Shown here piece by piece: positions 17,916-27,018 of a stretch of 64,000 nt of DNA. The notes below the pieces were generated by a model. It was given only the letters and a program-made list of their open reading frames with translations. It had not been told where the DNA came from and made no database searches. How positions within the stretch are numbered: position 1 is the first letter of the stretch; each line of letters opens with the position of its first letter. The DNA lies in the NCBI GenBank assembly GCA_021154885.1, contig JAJKHS010000100.1:62001-126000 (forward strand), given 5' to 3'. Source of the stretch: Thermoanaerobaculum sp. GTDB lineage: Bacteria > Acidobacteriota > Thermoanaerobaculia > Multivoradales > UBA5704. Position numbers and translations under genes: made by a program.

Positions 17916-20900
17916 CTACCATGGCGAGCCCAACGACCGGCGTCGGTTTCCGCCTGTCGCCGCAGCAGGGCCGGGTCTGGCGGCTCGGCGATCCGTGGCG
18001 GTTCCGGGCTCAGTGTGCCGTGCGGCTGTGCGGCCGGCTCGACCGCACGGCGCTGCAGCGGGCGCTGCGTGCCGTCGTGGACCATCACGAGATCCTGCGT
18101 ACTGCCTTTGTTACCGGGCAGGAGGGCGCCCCGCCGCTGCAGCAGCCAGTAAGGGCAGCGCTCTCCTACGGCGAACTGGACCTGAGCGTGGTCCCTTCGC
18201 ACGGCGAGCGGGCGTGCCTCGAGGAGCTGTTGAGCTGGCGGCGGCGGCCGCCGTTCGAGCTCGCCGCGGGCGAGGTGATCGAGGCCCGGCTGCTGGCCAT
18301 GTCGCCGCAGGAGCACCTGCTCTTCCTCGCCCTTCCGGCCCTGTGCTGCGACCGCCTCGGCCTGCGCAATCTAGTCGCCGAGCTGGCGGCGGCCTACGGC
18401 GGCGATCAGCCGGCGGCAGCCCAGTTGCTGCAGTATGCCGATTTCGCCACCTGGCAAAACGAGTTGGTCGAGTCTGGGGAGGGGAGCAGGGAGGCCGAGC
18501 TCTGGCATCGGCAGTACCGCGCCGCCTTGGCCTCGCCGCGGCTGCCCGGCGAGCGGGAGGAGATATCCGCGCTCGCGTCGTTTGTGCCATGCGCGCTGAG
18601 CTGCCCGCTCGACCGCACCCTCGCCGCCGAGGCAGCGGCACTGGCGGACCGCCTCGGCGTGCCGCTACCTGCGGTGGTGCTCGCCGTCTTCGCGGCCCTG
18701 CTCGGGCGCCTGACGCAGAACGGTGAGCCGGTGATCGGTGTCGAGCTCGACGGGCGCGGTTACGCCGACTTGCGCCCGGGGATCGGTCTCTTCGCGCGGG
18801 CGCTACCGCTCGCCTTTCCCATGGCGGACGGCGACCGCTTCAGTCATCTGGTCGAGCAGGTCGCCCACCTGTTGGCGGAGAGCGCCGCGAGTCAGGAATA
18901 TCTCGACGAAACCCAAGGAGGCGAGCGGAGGGACCCCGCGAGCTCTTTCTTACCGGTGCTCTGCGAGATCGTGCCGCCGCCGCCGGCGCTCGCGGCGGCG
19001 GGACTCGGCTTCACGTTCGAGCGTGAGCAGGTGGCGGCCGACCGCTTCCGCCTCAAGCTGGTGGCGCAGGCGAGCGCTGCCGAGCTCGACTGCGAGTTGC
19101 ACTATGACGCCGCCGTCCTTGCGCCGGCCGAGGCGGAGCGGCTCTCCGAGCGGCTGCGCACACTGCTTGCGCACGCGATCACCAATCCGCAGAGCGAGCT
19201 CGCCGATCTCGATCTGCTGGGCGACGCCGAGCGTCGCCGCGTTCTGGTTGAGCTCAACCGGACCCGGGTGGACTTCGGCGCCAGCGCCTGCCTGCACAAG
19301 CTCTGCGAAGAGCAGGCAGCGCGCACGCCGGACGCGGTGGCGGTGATCGCCGGCGGCGAGTCGCTTAGCTTCCGCCAACTCGACCGGCGGGCCAACCAAC
19401 TGGCCCGCCTCCTCCAGCGGCGGAGGGTCGGGCCCGAGACGCCGGTGGGCCTCTGCATGGAGCGCTCGCTCGAGCTGATGGTCGGCCTGCTCGGCATCCT
19501 CAAGGCGGGCGGCGCCTACCTCCCGCTCGATCCCACCTATCCCCGCCAGCGTCTGGAAGGGATGCTCGCAGACGCCTTCGGCGCCGGCGGCGGCTTGGTG
19601 CTGGCGCAGCCAGGGCTGGTCGCGTCCCTTCCCGAGGCCTACGCCGGCGAGCCGGGGCGCCTGGTTCTGCTCGATGCCGGCTGGGAAGCTCTCGCCGGCG
19701 AGAGCGAGGCGCCGCCGCCGTGCGCCGCCGGGCCCGATCACATGGCCTACGTCATCTTCACCTCCGGCTCGACCGGGCGGCCCAAAGGGGCGGTCAACAC
19801 CCACCGCGCGATCTGCAACCGGCTGCTGTGGATGCAGCAGACCTACGGCCTGGCAGCGGACGACCGGGTGCTCCAGAAGACCCCGTTCGGTTTCGACGTT
19901 TCGGTCTGGGAGCTCTTCTGGCCGCTGCTCACCGGTGCCTCCCTGGTGATGGCGGCGCCGGAGATGCACCGCGACAGCTCCTACCTGCAGGCAATGATCC
20001 GCGAGCAGGGGATCACCACGGTCCACTTCGTCCCCTCGCTGTTGCGCGCCTTCCTGGAGACGGAGGGGGTCGAGCGTTGCACCTCGCTGCGCCGCGTCCT
20101 GTGCAGCGGCGAGGCGCTGCCGTATGCGTTGCAGGAGCGTTTTTTCGCTCGCTTCGACGGTCCGGGAGGGCCGCTCCTGCACAATCTCTACGGCCCGACC
20201 GAAGCCGCGGTCGACGTGACCTTCTGGGAGTGCGCGCGCCAGGCGGGGGCCGGCCAGGTGGTACCGATCGGCCGCCCGGTGGCCAACACCGAGATCTACC
20301 TGCTGGACGCACCTCTGCGCCCGGTGCCGCTGGGCGTGCCGGGAGAGCTCTACATCGGCGGTGTGCAGGTGGGCCGGGGCTATCTCGGCCGGCCGGAGCT
20401 GACCGCGGAGCGCTTCCTGCCGGACCCTTTCGCCGAGCGGCCCGGCGCCCGTCTTTACCGCAGCGGCGACCTCGTCCGCCACCTGCCGGACGGCAGCCTC
20501 GACTTCCTGGGGCGCCTCGACCACCAAGTCAAGATCCGCGGCTTTCGCATCGAGCTGAAGGAAATCGAGGCCGCCCTAGTCCAGAGCCCCACCGTCCGTG
20601 AGGCCGTGGTGGTGTCTCGCGAGCAGCCGGACGGCGAGCACCGCCTCCTCGCCTATGTGGTGCCTGCGGCGGAGCCGGCCGATGCCACCCTGCCTGCCGG
20701 CGAGCTGCGCCGCTTCCTGCAGGAGCGGCTGCCGGAGTACATGGTGCCGGCACGGTTCATCGGTCTCGCGAAGCTGCCGCTTTCGGCCAACGGCAAGCTG
20801 GACCGCCGCGCGCTGCCGGCCCCCGACGATGCGCGGCCCGAGCTGGGCAATCGGTACGTGGCGCCGCGCAACGACGGAGAGAGACGACTGGCAGCGATCT

Positions 20901-21220
20901 GGGCGCAGTTGCTCGGCGTGCGCCAAGTGGGGATCGAGGACGACTTCTTTTCCCTGGGGGGCGACTCGATCCTCGCCGTCCAGGTCGTGGCACGAGCGCG
21001 GGAGGCGGGCATGGTACTGACCCCGATGCAGCTCTTCCAGCAACCAACCATCGCTGCCCTGATGGCGGTGGCGGCTCCCATCGCGCCGGCGCTCACCGCT
21101 CCCGCCGCCGGGCCGGTGCCGGTGGCGGAGGCCATGGCTGCGGTCGATCTGTCGCAAGTGCGTCTCGACACGCCGCAACTGGAAGCGATCTTGCGCCAAG
21201 TGGGGACGAGGCGTCCATGA
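17912..21220 (+). CDS. NRPS, C*(degenerate)-A(Ser)-T
   Basis: 1102 aa. Residues about 10-430 are a condensation-like domain opening with FRLSPQQ and containing DHHEILRT, but the catalytic HHxxxDG is replaced by LPALCCDRLGL, with both His missing. The A domain is about 460-970 and has pocket code DVWHLSLVDK, a serine code (the common form ends in IDK). The T domain is about 986-1050 and is of the LGGDS type. There is no epimerase or thioesterase. The preceding PKS ends in a canonical C domain, so peptide-bond formation onto this Ser probably uses that C domain while C* serves in docking or structure (inference). The ATG overlaps the TGA of the KS relic frame, and the stop overlaps the next ATG as ATGA. 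Confidence 0.93.
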   Translation: MTTMASPTTGVGFRLSPQQGRVWRLGDPWRFRAQCAVRLCGRLDRTALQRALRAVVDHHEILRTAFVTGQEGAPPLQQPVRAALSYGELDLSVVPSHGERACLEELLSWRRRPPFELAAGEVIEARLLAMSPQEHLLFLALPALCCDRLGLRNLVAELAAAYGGDQPAAAQLLQYADFATWQNELVESGEGSREAELWHRQYRAALASPRLPGEREEISALASFVPCALSCPLDRTLAAEAAALADRLGVPLPAVVLAVFAALLGRLTQNGEPVIGVELDGRGYADLRPGIGLFARALPLAFPMADGDRFSHLVEQVAHLLAESAASQEYLDETQGGERRDPASSFLPVLCEIVPPPPALAAAGLGFTFEREQVAADRFRLKLVAQASAAELDCELHYDAAVLAPAEAERLSERLRTLLAHAITNPQSELADLDLLGDAERRRVLVELNRTRVDFGASACLHKLCEEQAARTPDAVAVIAGGESLSFRQLDRRANQLARLLQRRRVGPETPVGLCMERSLELMVGLLGILKAGGAYLPLDPTYPRQRLEGMLADAFGAGGGLVLAQPGLVASLPEAYAGEPGRLVLLDAGWEALAGESEAPPPCAAGPDHMAYVIFTSGSTGRPKGAVNTHRAICNRLLWMQQTYGLAADDRVLQKTPFGFDVSVWELFWPLLTGASLVMAAPEMHRDSSYLQAMIREQGITTVHFVPSLLRAFLETEGVERCTSLRRVLCSGEALPYALQERFFARFDGPGGPLLHNLYGPTEAAVDVTFWECARQAGAGQVVPIGRPVANTEIYLLDAPLRPVPLGVPGELYIGGVQVGRGYLGRPELTAERFLPDPFAERPGARLYRSGDLVRHLPDGSLDFLGRLDHQVKIRGFRIELKEIEAALVQSPTVREAVVVSREQPDGEHRLLAYVVPAAEPADATLPAGELRRFLQERLPEYMVPARFIGLAKLPLSANGKLDRRALPAPDDARPELGNRYVAPRNDGERRLAAIWAQLLGVRQVGIEDDFFSLGGDSILAVQVVARAREAGMVLTPMQLFQQPTIAALMAVAAPIAPALTAPAAGPVPVAEAMAAVDLSQVRLDTPQLEAILRQVGTRRP

Positions 21221-24200
21221 GCGGTGAACAGATGGCCGCGGTGCGCCCGGGCGACCGGCTCGAAGAGATGGTCGAAGGGATCTATCCGTTATCGCCGGCG
21301 CAGTACGGAATCCTCTTCGACTGCCTCTACCGGCGCGACCCCGACCACTACGTCGCCCAGCGGAGCTTCGTGTTCGATGACCTCGACCCCGTATTTTTCG
21401 CCCTCGCCTGGCGGCGGCTGTTCGCTCACCATCCGATCCTGCGCACCGGTTTCGTCTGGGAGGGGCTCGAGCGGCCGGTTCAGGTGGTGCTGCGCCGCGT
21501 CGATCTACCGCTCGCCGAGCACGACCTGAGGTCCCTGCCAGAAGAGGAGCGGCACCGGGAGGTCGCGCAGCGCCTCCAGGCGGACCGCAGGGCCGGCTTC
21601 GACTTTACGCAGGCGCCGTTGCTGCGGCTCGCCCTCTACCGCCTCGGCGAGCACACCTTTCAGTTCGCCTGTACCTTCCACCACCTCGTCCAGGACGGCT
21701 GGTCGCAGACCCTGCTCGTCGAGCAGCTCGTCCGGCTCTACGGTGCCCTGGTACGGGGCACCGCTTGCGACCTCGGTCCGCGCCATTCGTTCAGCGCCTA
21801 TCTCGAATGGCTGAGTCGCCAGGACAGGACCCAGGCCGAGTCCTACTGGCGGCGCATGCTCGCCGGCTTCGACGGCGCGACGCCGCTGGGCGAGGACGGG
21901 CCAGGCGAGATGCCCGGTGGTGAGCGCCAATGGTGCGAGCAGTACCAACTCGCCGCCGGGACCGCTGCGGCGTTGCGAGCCCTGGCACGCCAGAACGGGA
22001 TGACGCCGAATACCTTCCTGCAAGGGGCCTGGGCGCTCCTGCTCGGCGGCGAGAGCGGCCGGCGCGACGTGGTCTTCGGCATCACGGTCTCCGGCCGTCC
22101 GGCCGACCTGCCGGGTGTCGAGGTGACCGCTGGTCCCTTCATCAACGTGCTGCCCCTGCGTGTCCGTCTGGGGTCGCGGGAACCCCTGCTCACCTGGCTG
22201 CGCGAGTTGCAGAACCGGCAGGCCGAGCAACGCCAGTATGAATACAGCTCGCTGGTCGAAGTGCAGGGTTGGAGCGAGGTGCCGCGCGGGCAGCCGCTGT
22301 TCGCCAGTGTCTTCACCTTCCAGAGCCGGCCGGCGGCGCTCGGCCCGGCGCCGGTGGCGAGCGCGCCGGCCGGCCTGAGGCCGCAGGAGCATAGCTCCGG
22401 GGGCGGGGCGATCGGTTTTTCGCTCAGTCTGGAGGCGGACCTGGGCTCGGTCCTCACCCTGACCCTCTTCGCCGACCGCAGCCGTTTCAGCGCCGAGCGC
22501 ACCCGTGCCTTGCTGCAGCGCTATGCGCAACTGCTGGAGTTGCTCGTTGCCCAGCCGGAGACCGACGTCGACGCTTTCGTCGCGCGGCTCGCGCCACAGC
22601 GCCTCGTGGGCGATGCCGAGCGGCGCTGGCTGATCCACGAGCTCAACCGCACCGCGGTACCTGGCGCCTGCGACGGGCTGGTACACGAGCTTTTCGCGGC
22701 GCAGGCCCGCCGCACGCCGTCGCACGAGGCGGTGGTCGCCGGCGACCTCCGCCTCACCTATGAGGAGCTCGACCGGCGGTCGAACCAACTGGCGCGCTAC
22801 CTCCAGCGCCAGGGAGTCGGCAGCGAGCATCTGGTTGGAATGTGCGTGGACCGCACGCCGGCGCGGCTGATCGGCATTCTGGGAGTCCTCAAGTCCGGCG
22901 CAGCCTACCTGCCGCTCGAGCCCGCGCATCCGCAAGAGCGCCTGCGTCTGATCCTGGAGGAAGCTCGCCCCTCAGTGCTGCTGGTCGAGCGTGCTCTCCG
23001 TGACAGGCTGCCGGCGAGCACGGCGGGGATGATCTGCCTGGAGGAGGCGTGGGCGGCTGCCGCCGGTGCGAGCGAGGCCGACCTGGATCGCACGGCGACC
23101 CCCCAGAACCTGTTCTGCGTGCTCTATACCTCCGGCTCCACCGGCTCCCCCAAGGGGGTGATGTTCACTCATCGCGCGGTCTGCAATTACCTGTTCTGGG
23201 CCGGGCAGACGTTCAGGTTGAGCAGCGGTGACCGGGTGCTGCACAACACAGCCTTCAGCTTCGACGTCTCGCTGCTCGAGTTGTTGCCTGCACTGGTGAG
23301 CGGCGCCACCCTCGTCCTGTCGCGCCCCGGCGCTCAGGTCGACAGCGGTTACCTGGCGCGGCTGTTGCGTGACGAGAGGGTCCACGCCGCCTTCTTCGCG
23401 CCTTCGATGCTCCGCTTCCTGCTCCAGGAGCCGGCGGTCGCGGAGTGCACCGATCTGCGTCTCCTCTGGTGCGGCGGCGAGGCGATTCCCACGGACCTCC
23501 GGGATCTGGCCGTGGCGCGCCTCGGGGCCGAGATGGGGAACATCTACGGGCCGACCGAGACCACCATCAATGCGACTTACTGGGCGTGCCGCGCCGACAC
23601 TCCGGGGCAACCGGTGCCGGTGGGGAAGCCGATCGTCAACACCCGGCTCTTCGTGGTGGACGACAACCTCGAGCTGGTGTCGGCAGGGGTCGTCGGCGAG
23701 CTGCTGATCGGCGGCATGGGCGTGTCGCGGGGCTACCTGCGGCAGCCTGGGCGCACGGCGGCGAGCTTCGTTCCCGACCCCTTCAGCGGCGAACCGGGGG
23801 AGCGCCTGTACCGCTCCGGCGACCTTGTCCGCTACCGTCCCGACGGCGCTTTGGAGTACCTCGGCCGCAAAGACTTCCAGGTCAAGATCCGTGGCTTTCG
23901 CATCGAGCTTGGAGAGGTCGAGACGGCCCTCGCCACCCATCCCCGGATCGAGCAGGCGGTGGCGACGGTGCGCGAGGACATCCCTGGCCATCCGCGGCTG
24001 GTGGCTTATCTGGTGGCCCGGGGTGCCGATGTGCCGAGCCCTGCCGAGATGCGCGCTCACCTCCAGCAGCTCCTCCCCGACTACATGGTGCCAGCGGTGT
24101 TCGTCACCCTGGCCGTCATGCCGCTAAGCCCGAACGGCAAAGTCGACCGGCGGGCACTGCCGGCCCCAGTTGAGGGGGCGCGAGCGGACCTTGAGCCGCC

Positions 24201-25929
24201 GTACGTCGCACCGCGCAACCCAGTCGAGGAGGTGCTGTGCGAGATCTGGAGTGGCGTGCTGGGGGTGGAACGGATCAGCGTCGAAGACGACTTCTTCGAA
24301 CTCGGCGGCCACTCGCTGCTCGCCCTGCAGGTGCTCGCGCGGCTGCGCGGCCCTTTCTCGATCGAGCTGCCGCTCGCCGCCGTCTTCGACGCGCCGACGG
24401 TCGCCGCACAAGCGGCCGTCGTAACGGCGGCGATCCAGGCGGGGAAGGGCAGGACGGCGCCGCCGGTGCTGCCGGTGCCGCGCGGTGGCCCGTTCCCCCT
24501 TTCCTTCGCGCAGCAGCGGCTGTGGTTCCTCGATCAGCTCCATCCGGGCACCACTGCCTACAACCTTCCCTATGCCGTGCGCCTCGTCGGGCCGCTGCGG
24601 GTCGCCGTGCTCGCCGGCGCCCTGCGGGAGGTGGTGCGGCGTCACGAGGCGCTGCGCGCCCGCTTCGTCAAGCTCGCGGACGGGCCGGCCCAGGTATTCG
24701 CCGCGCCCGGCCGGCTGCCGCTGCCGCTCGCCGATCTCGCCGGCCTTCCCGCCGCGGCGCGCCAGGAGGAACTCCGGCGGCTCGCCGCCGAGGAGGCGCG
24801 CCAGCCGTTTGACCTCTCTCGGGGACCGCTGCTGCGTACCGGCCTGCTGCGCCTCGGCGCCGAGGAGCACGCCCTCCTCTTGACCTTGCATCACGTGGCG
24901 GGCGATGCCTGGTCGATGAACCTGCTGCTACGCGAGGTCACGGCGCTGTACCAGGCCTTCGCAGCCGGCCGGCCGTCGCCGCTGGCCGAGTTGCCGGTGC
25001 AGTACGCCGATTACGCCGTGTGGCAGCGCGGCTGGTTGCGGGGCGAAGTCCTGGAGGAGCAGCTTGCCTACTGGCGTTCCCAGCTCGCCGGGGCGCCACG
25101 CGAGCTCCGGCTGCCCACCGATCTGCGACGGCCGGCGACCTCGAGCCTGCGCGGCGCCTCCCAATCCCGACCGCTGCCGTCCGCCCTCGGCCGGGCGCTC
25201 AAGGCCCTTGGCCGACGCGAAGGGGCGACCCCCTTCATGACGCTGAACGCGGCGCTCGGCGTCGTTCTCTGCCACCTTACGGATCAGGAGGACTTCGTCC
25301 TCGGCTCGAATGCGGCCAACCGCAGCCCAATAGAGAGCGAGGGGCTGATCGGGTTCTTCGTCAACCTGCTGGCCCTGCGTTTCGACCTCACGGGCGATCC
25401 CGGATTTCGCCAGTTGCTGGGGCGGGTGCGCACCATGACGCTCGGCGCCTACGCGCACCAAGGGGTGCCTTTCGAAACCCTGGTGCACGAGCTGCAGCTC
25501 GAGCGCCGCGCCAGCGGTACGCCGCTGATCCAAGCGGTGGTCGACTTCCAGAACGCGGCCGCCGACGGCCTGCCCGAGCTGCCGGGCCTCGCGCTCGAGC
25601 TGCTACCGGATGCGGAGGAGATGGCCAAATTCGATCTCGTCTTCGTTTTGACTGATACCGCAGAGGGACTGCGCTGCACGCTTCAATATCGGGCCGATCT
25701 GTTCTACGCAACGACCGTCGCGCACCTGCTCGACAGCTTCGAGCTCTGCCTGCGTTTGGCCACAGCCGACCCCGAGATCCGGCTGAGCGCCCTGCGCCAA
25801 CGCCTCGCCGAGCACGACCGCGAGCGGACGGCCGCAGCGCGTGAGAGCCTGAGCCTGAAGCGGCGCCAGCGATCACGCGACGGCAAGCGGGCATCTGGAC
25901 CAGCAAGCACTCTGGAAGGAGGAAACTAG
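21217..25929 (+). CDS. NRPS, C-A(unknown)-T-C
   Basis: 1570 aa. C about 20-468 with intact HHLVQDGWS; it opens with YPLSPAQYGILF, the style seen in many C domains that follow D-configured donors. A about 490-980 has pocket code DVLFWGIINK, which matches no code I know. T about 1000-1068 (LGGHSL). A second C about 1088-1528 has HHVAGDAWS and is followed by a basic Arg/Lys-rich tail. The protein ends in a C domain, mirroring the PKS, and the next NRPS in the line starts with a degenerate C*. Coupled to the Ser NRPS by ATGA overlap. The substrate could be a product of the SbnA-like or GAMT-like enzymes, or a residue later hydroxylated by the SyrP-like enzyme encoded next door; this is open. Confidence 0.93.
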   Translation: MSGEQMAAVRPGDRLEEMVEGIYPLSPAQYGILFDCLYRRDPDHYVAQRSFVFDDLDPVFFALAWRRLFAHHPILRTGFVWEGLERPVQVVLRRVDLPLAEHDLRSLPEEERHREVAQRLQADRRAGFDFTQAPLLRLALYRLGEHTFQFACTFHHLVQDGWSQTLLVEQLVRLYGALVRGTACDLGPRHSFSAYLEWLSRQDRTQAESYWRRMLAGFDGATPLGEDGPGEMPGGERQWCEQYQLAAGTAAALRALARQNGMTPNTFLQGAWALLLGGESGRRDVVFGITVSGRPADLPGVEVTAGPFINVLPLRVRLGSREPLLTWLRELQNRQAEQRQYEYSSLVEVQGWSEVPRGQPLFASVFTFQSRPAALGPAPVASAPAGLRPQEHSSGGGAIGFSLSLEADLGSVLTLTLFADRSRFSAERTRALLQRYAQLLELLVAQPETDVDAFVARLAPQRLVGDAERRWLIHELNRTAVPGACDGLVHELFAAQARRTPSHEAVVAGDLRLTYEELDRRSNQLARYLQRQGVGSEHLVGMCVDRTPARLIGILGVLKSGAAYLPLEPAHPQERLRLILEEARPSVLLVERALRDRLPASTAGMICLEEAWAAAAGASEADLDRTATPQNLFCVLYTSGSTGSPKGVMFTHRAVCNYLFWAGQTFRLSSGDRVLHNTAFSFDVSLLELLPALVSGATLVLSRPGAQVDSGYLARLLRDERVHAAFFAPSMLRFLLQEPAVAECTDLRLLWCGGEAIPTDLRDLAVARLGAEMGNIYGPTETTINATYWACRADTPGQPVPVGKPIVNTRLFVVDDNLELVSAGVVGELLIGGMGVSRGYLRQPGRTAASFVPDPFSGEPGERLYRSGDLVRYRPDGALEYLGRKDFQVKIRGFRIELGEVETALATHPRIEQAVATVREDIPGHPRLVAYLVARGADVPSPAEMRAHLQQLLPDYMVPAVFVTLAVMPLSPNGKVDRRALPAPVEGARADLEPPYVAPRNPVEEVLCEIWSGVLGVERISVEDDFFELGGHSLLALQVLARLRGPFSIELPLAAVFDAPTVAAQAAVVTAAIQAGKGRTAPPVLPVPRGGPFPLSFAQQRLWFLDQLHPGTTAYNLPYAVRLVGPLRVAVLAGALREVVRRHEALRARFVKLADGPAQVFAAPGRLPLPLADLAGLPAAARQEELRRLAAEEARQPFDLSRGPLLRTGLLRLGAEEHALLLTLHHVAGDAWSMNLLLREVTALYQAFAAGRPSPLAELPVQYADYAVWQRGWLRGEVLEEQLAYWRSQLAGAPRELRLPTDLRRPATSSLRGASQSRPLPSALGRALKALGRREGATPFMTLNAALGVVLCHLTDQEDFVLGSNAANRSPIESEGLIGFFVNLLALRFDLTGDPGFRQLLGRVRTMTLGAYAHQGVPFETLVHELQLERRASGTPLIQAVVDFQNAAADGLPELPGLALELLPDAEEMAKFDLVFVLTDTAEGLRCTLQYRADLFYATTVAHLLDSFELCLRLATADPEIRLSALRQRLAEHDRERTAAARESLSLKRRQRSRDGKRASGPASTLEGGN

Positions 25930-26994
25930 ATGACGACTCAGGAGCCGGCAGTCAAGGGCATACAAGGCAAATGGGCTTCCCGCAAGGCGACGCTCAAACC
26001 GCAGGCCGTCAGCACCGCGCAAGAGGAGTGGGTGAAGACCAGCCTGCCCATGGCGGGGCGCTCGCTCCCGTTGCTCATCGAGCCTGCCCTCAAGGGGGTT
26101 GACCTGTTTGATTGGGTGCGCCACAACAGGGACTGGATCGAGAGCCAACTGCTGCGCCACGGCGGGCTGCTGTTCAGGAACTTCGGCCTGAACGGCAACG
26201 ACGACTTCCAGCGCGTTCTGACCGCTCTGGACGCTCCGCTCGTGCACTACATGGAGGGAGCGACGCCGCGCACCCATTTCGGTGACAAGATCTATTCGTC
26301 CACCGAGTTCCCGGCCGACCAGACCATCGCGCCGCACAACGAGCTCAACTACGTCAAGACCTGGCCGATGAAGATCTGGTTCTTCTGCGCCACCGCCGCG
26401 CAAGAGGGCGGGGAGACCCCCATCGTTGATGTGCGCAAGGTGTACGACCGGCTCGACCCGGAGATCCTCGCCTCGTTCCTCGACAAGGGCTGGATGCTGG
26501 CCCGGAACTTCGGCGATGGGTTCGGCCTCACCTGGCAGACCTCCTACCGCGTGCAGACGCGCGAGGAGCTCGAGGCTTACTTCCAGGCAGCGGACATCCA
26601 GTGGGAGTGGAAGGAGGGGGACCGCCTGCGCAGTCATCAGGTGCGGCCGGCGGTGGCCCGGCACCTGAAGACCGGTGAGATGGTCTGGTTCAATCACATC
26701 GCCTTCTGGCACGTGTCGAGTCTGGAGCCGAACCTGCGCGAGCTGCTGCTCAGCGAGTTCGGCGAGGACGGGCTGCCCTACAACACCTACTATGGCGACG
26801 GCACCCGCATCCCGGACGAGGTGGTCGAGCAACTGCGGCAGGCTTATGAGGCGGAGCTGGTGGCGATCCCCTGGCAGGAGGGTGACCTGATGATGCTCGA
26901 CAACATGCTGGTCGCCCACGGCCGCAAGCCTTACAAGGGGCCCCGTAAGATCCTCACCGCTATGGCTGAGAGCTGCAGCAACCGTAATCTCTAG
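25930..26994 (+). CDS. SyrP-like Fe(II)/2-oxoglutarate hydroxylase (TauD/TfdA family)
   Basis: 354 aa, start directly after the NRPS stop with AAGGAGGAAAC as ribosome binding site. The family metal ligands are visible: HxE in PHNEL (about residues 137-139) and the distal His in LVAHGRKPY, followed by the Arg that binds 2-oxoglutarate near the C-terminus. GGETPIVD is also typical of the family. SyrP from syringomycin synthesis hydroxylates the beta carbon of carrier-bound Asp; relatives in NRPS clusters hydroxylate other bound residues. It lies between two NRPS genes in the same operon, so it most likely hydroxylates a carrier-bound residue or a precursor of this line. Which residue is not determined by sequence; the hydroxyl could be the acceptor for the glycosyltransferase. 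Confidence 0.85.
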   Translation: MTTQEPAVKGIQGKWASRKATLKPQAVSTAQEEWVKTSLPMAGRSLPLLIEPALKGVDLFDWVRHNRDWIESQLLRHGGLLFRNFGLNGNDDFQRVLTALDAPLVHYMEGATPRTHFGDKIYSSTEFPADQTIAPHNELNYVKTWPMKIWFFCATAAQEGGETPIVDVRKVYDRLDPEILASFLDKGWMLARNFGDGFGLTWQTSYRVQTREELEAYFQAADIQWEWKEGDRLRSHQVRPAVARHLKTGEMVWFNHIAFWHVSSLEPNLRELLLSEFGEDGLPYNTYYGDGTRIPDEVVEQLRQAYEAELVAIPWQEGDLMMLDNMLVAHGRKPYKGPRKILTAMAESCSNRNL

Positions 26995-27018
26995 CCTTTC
27001 CAGGACGAGGCCGTATTT

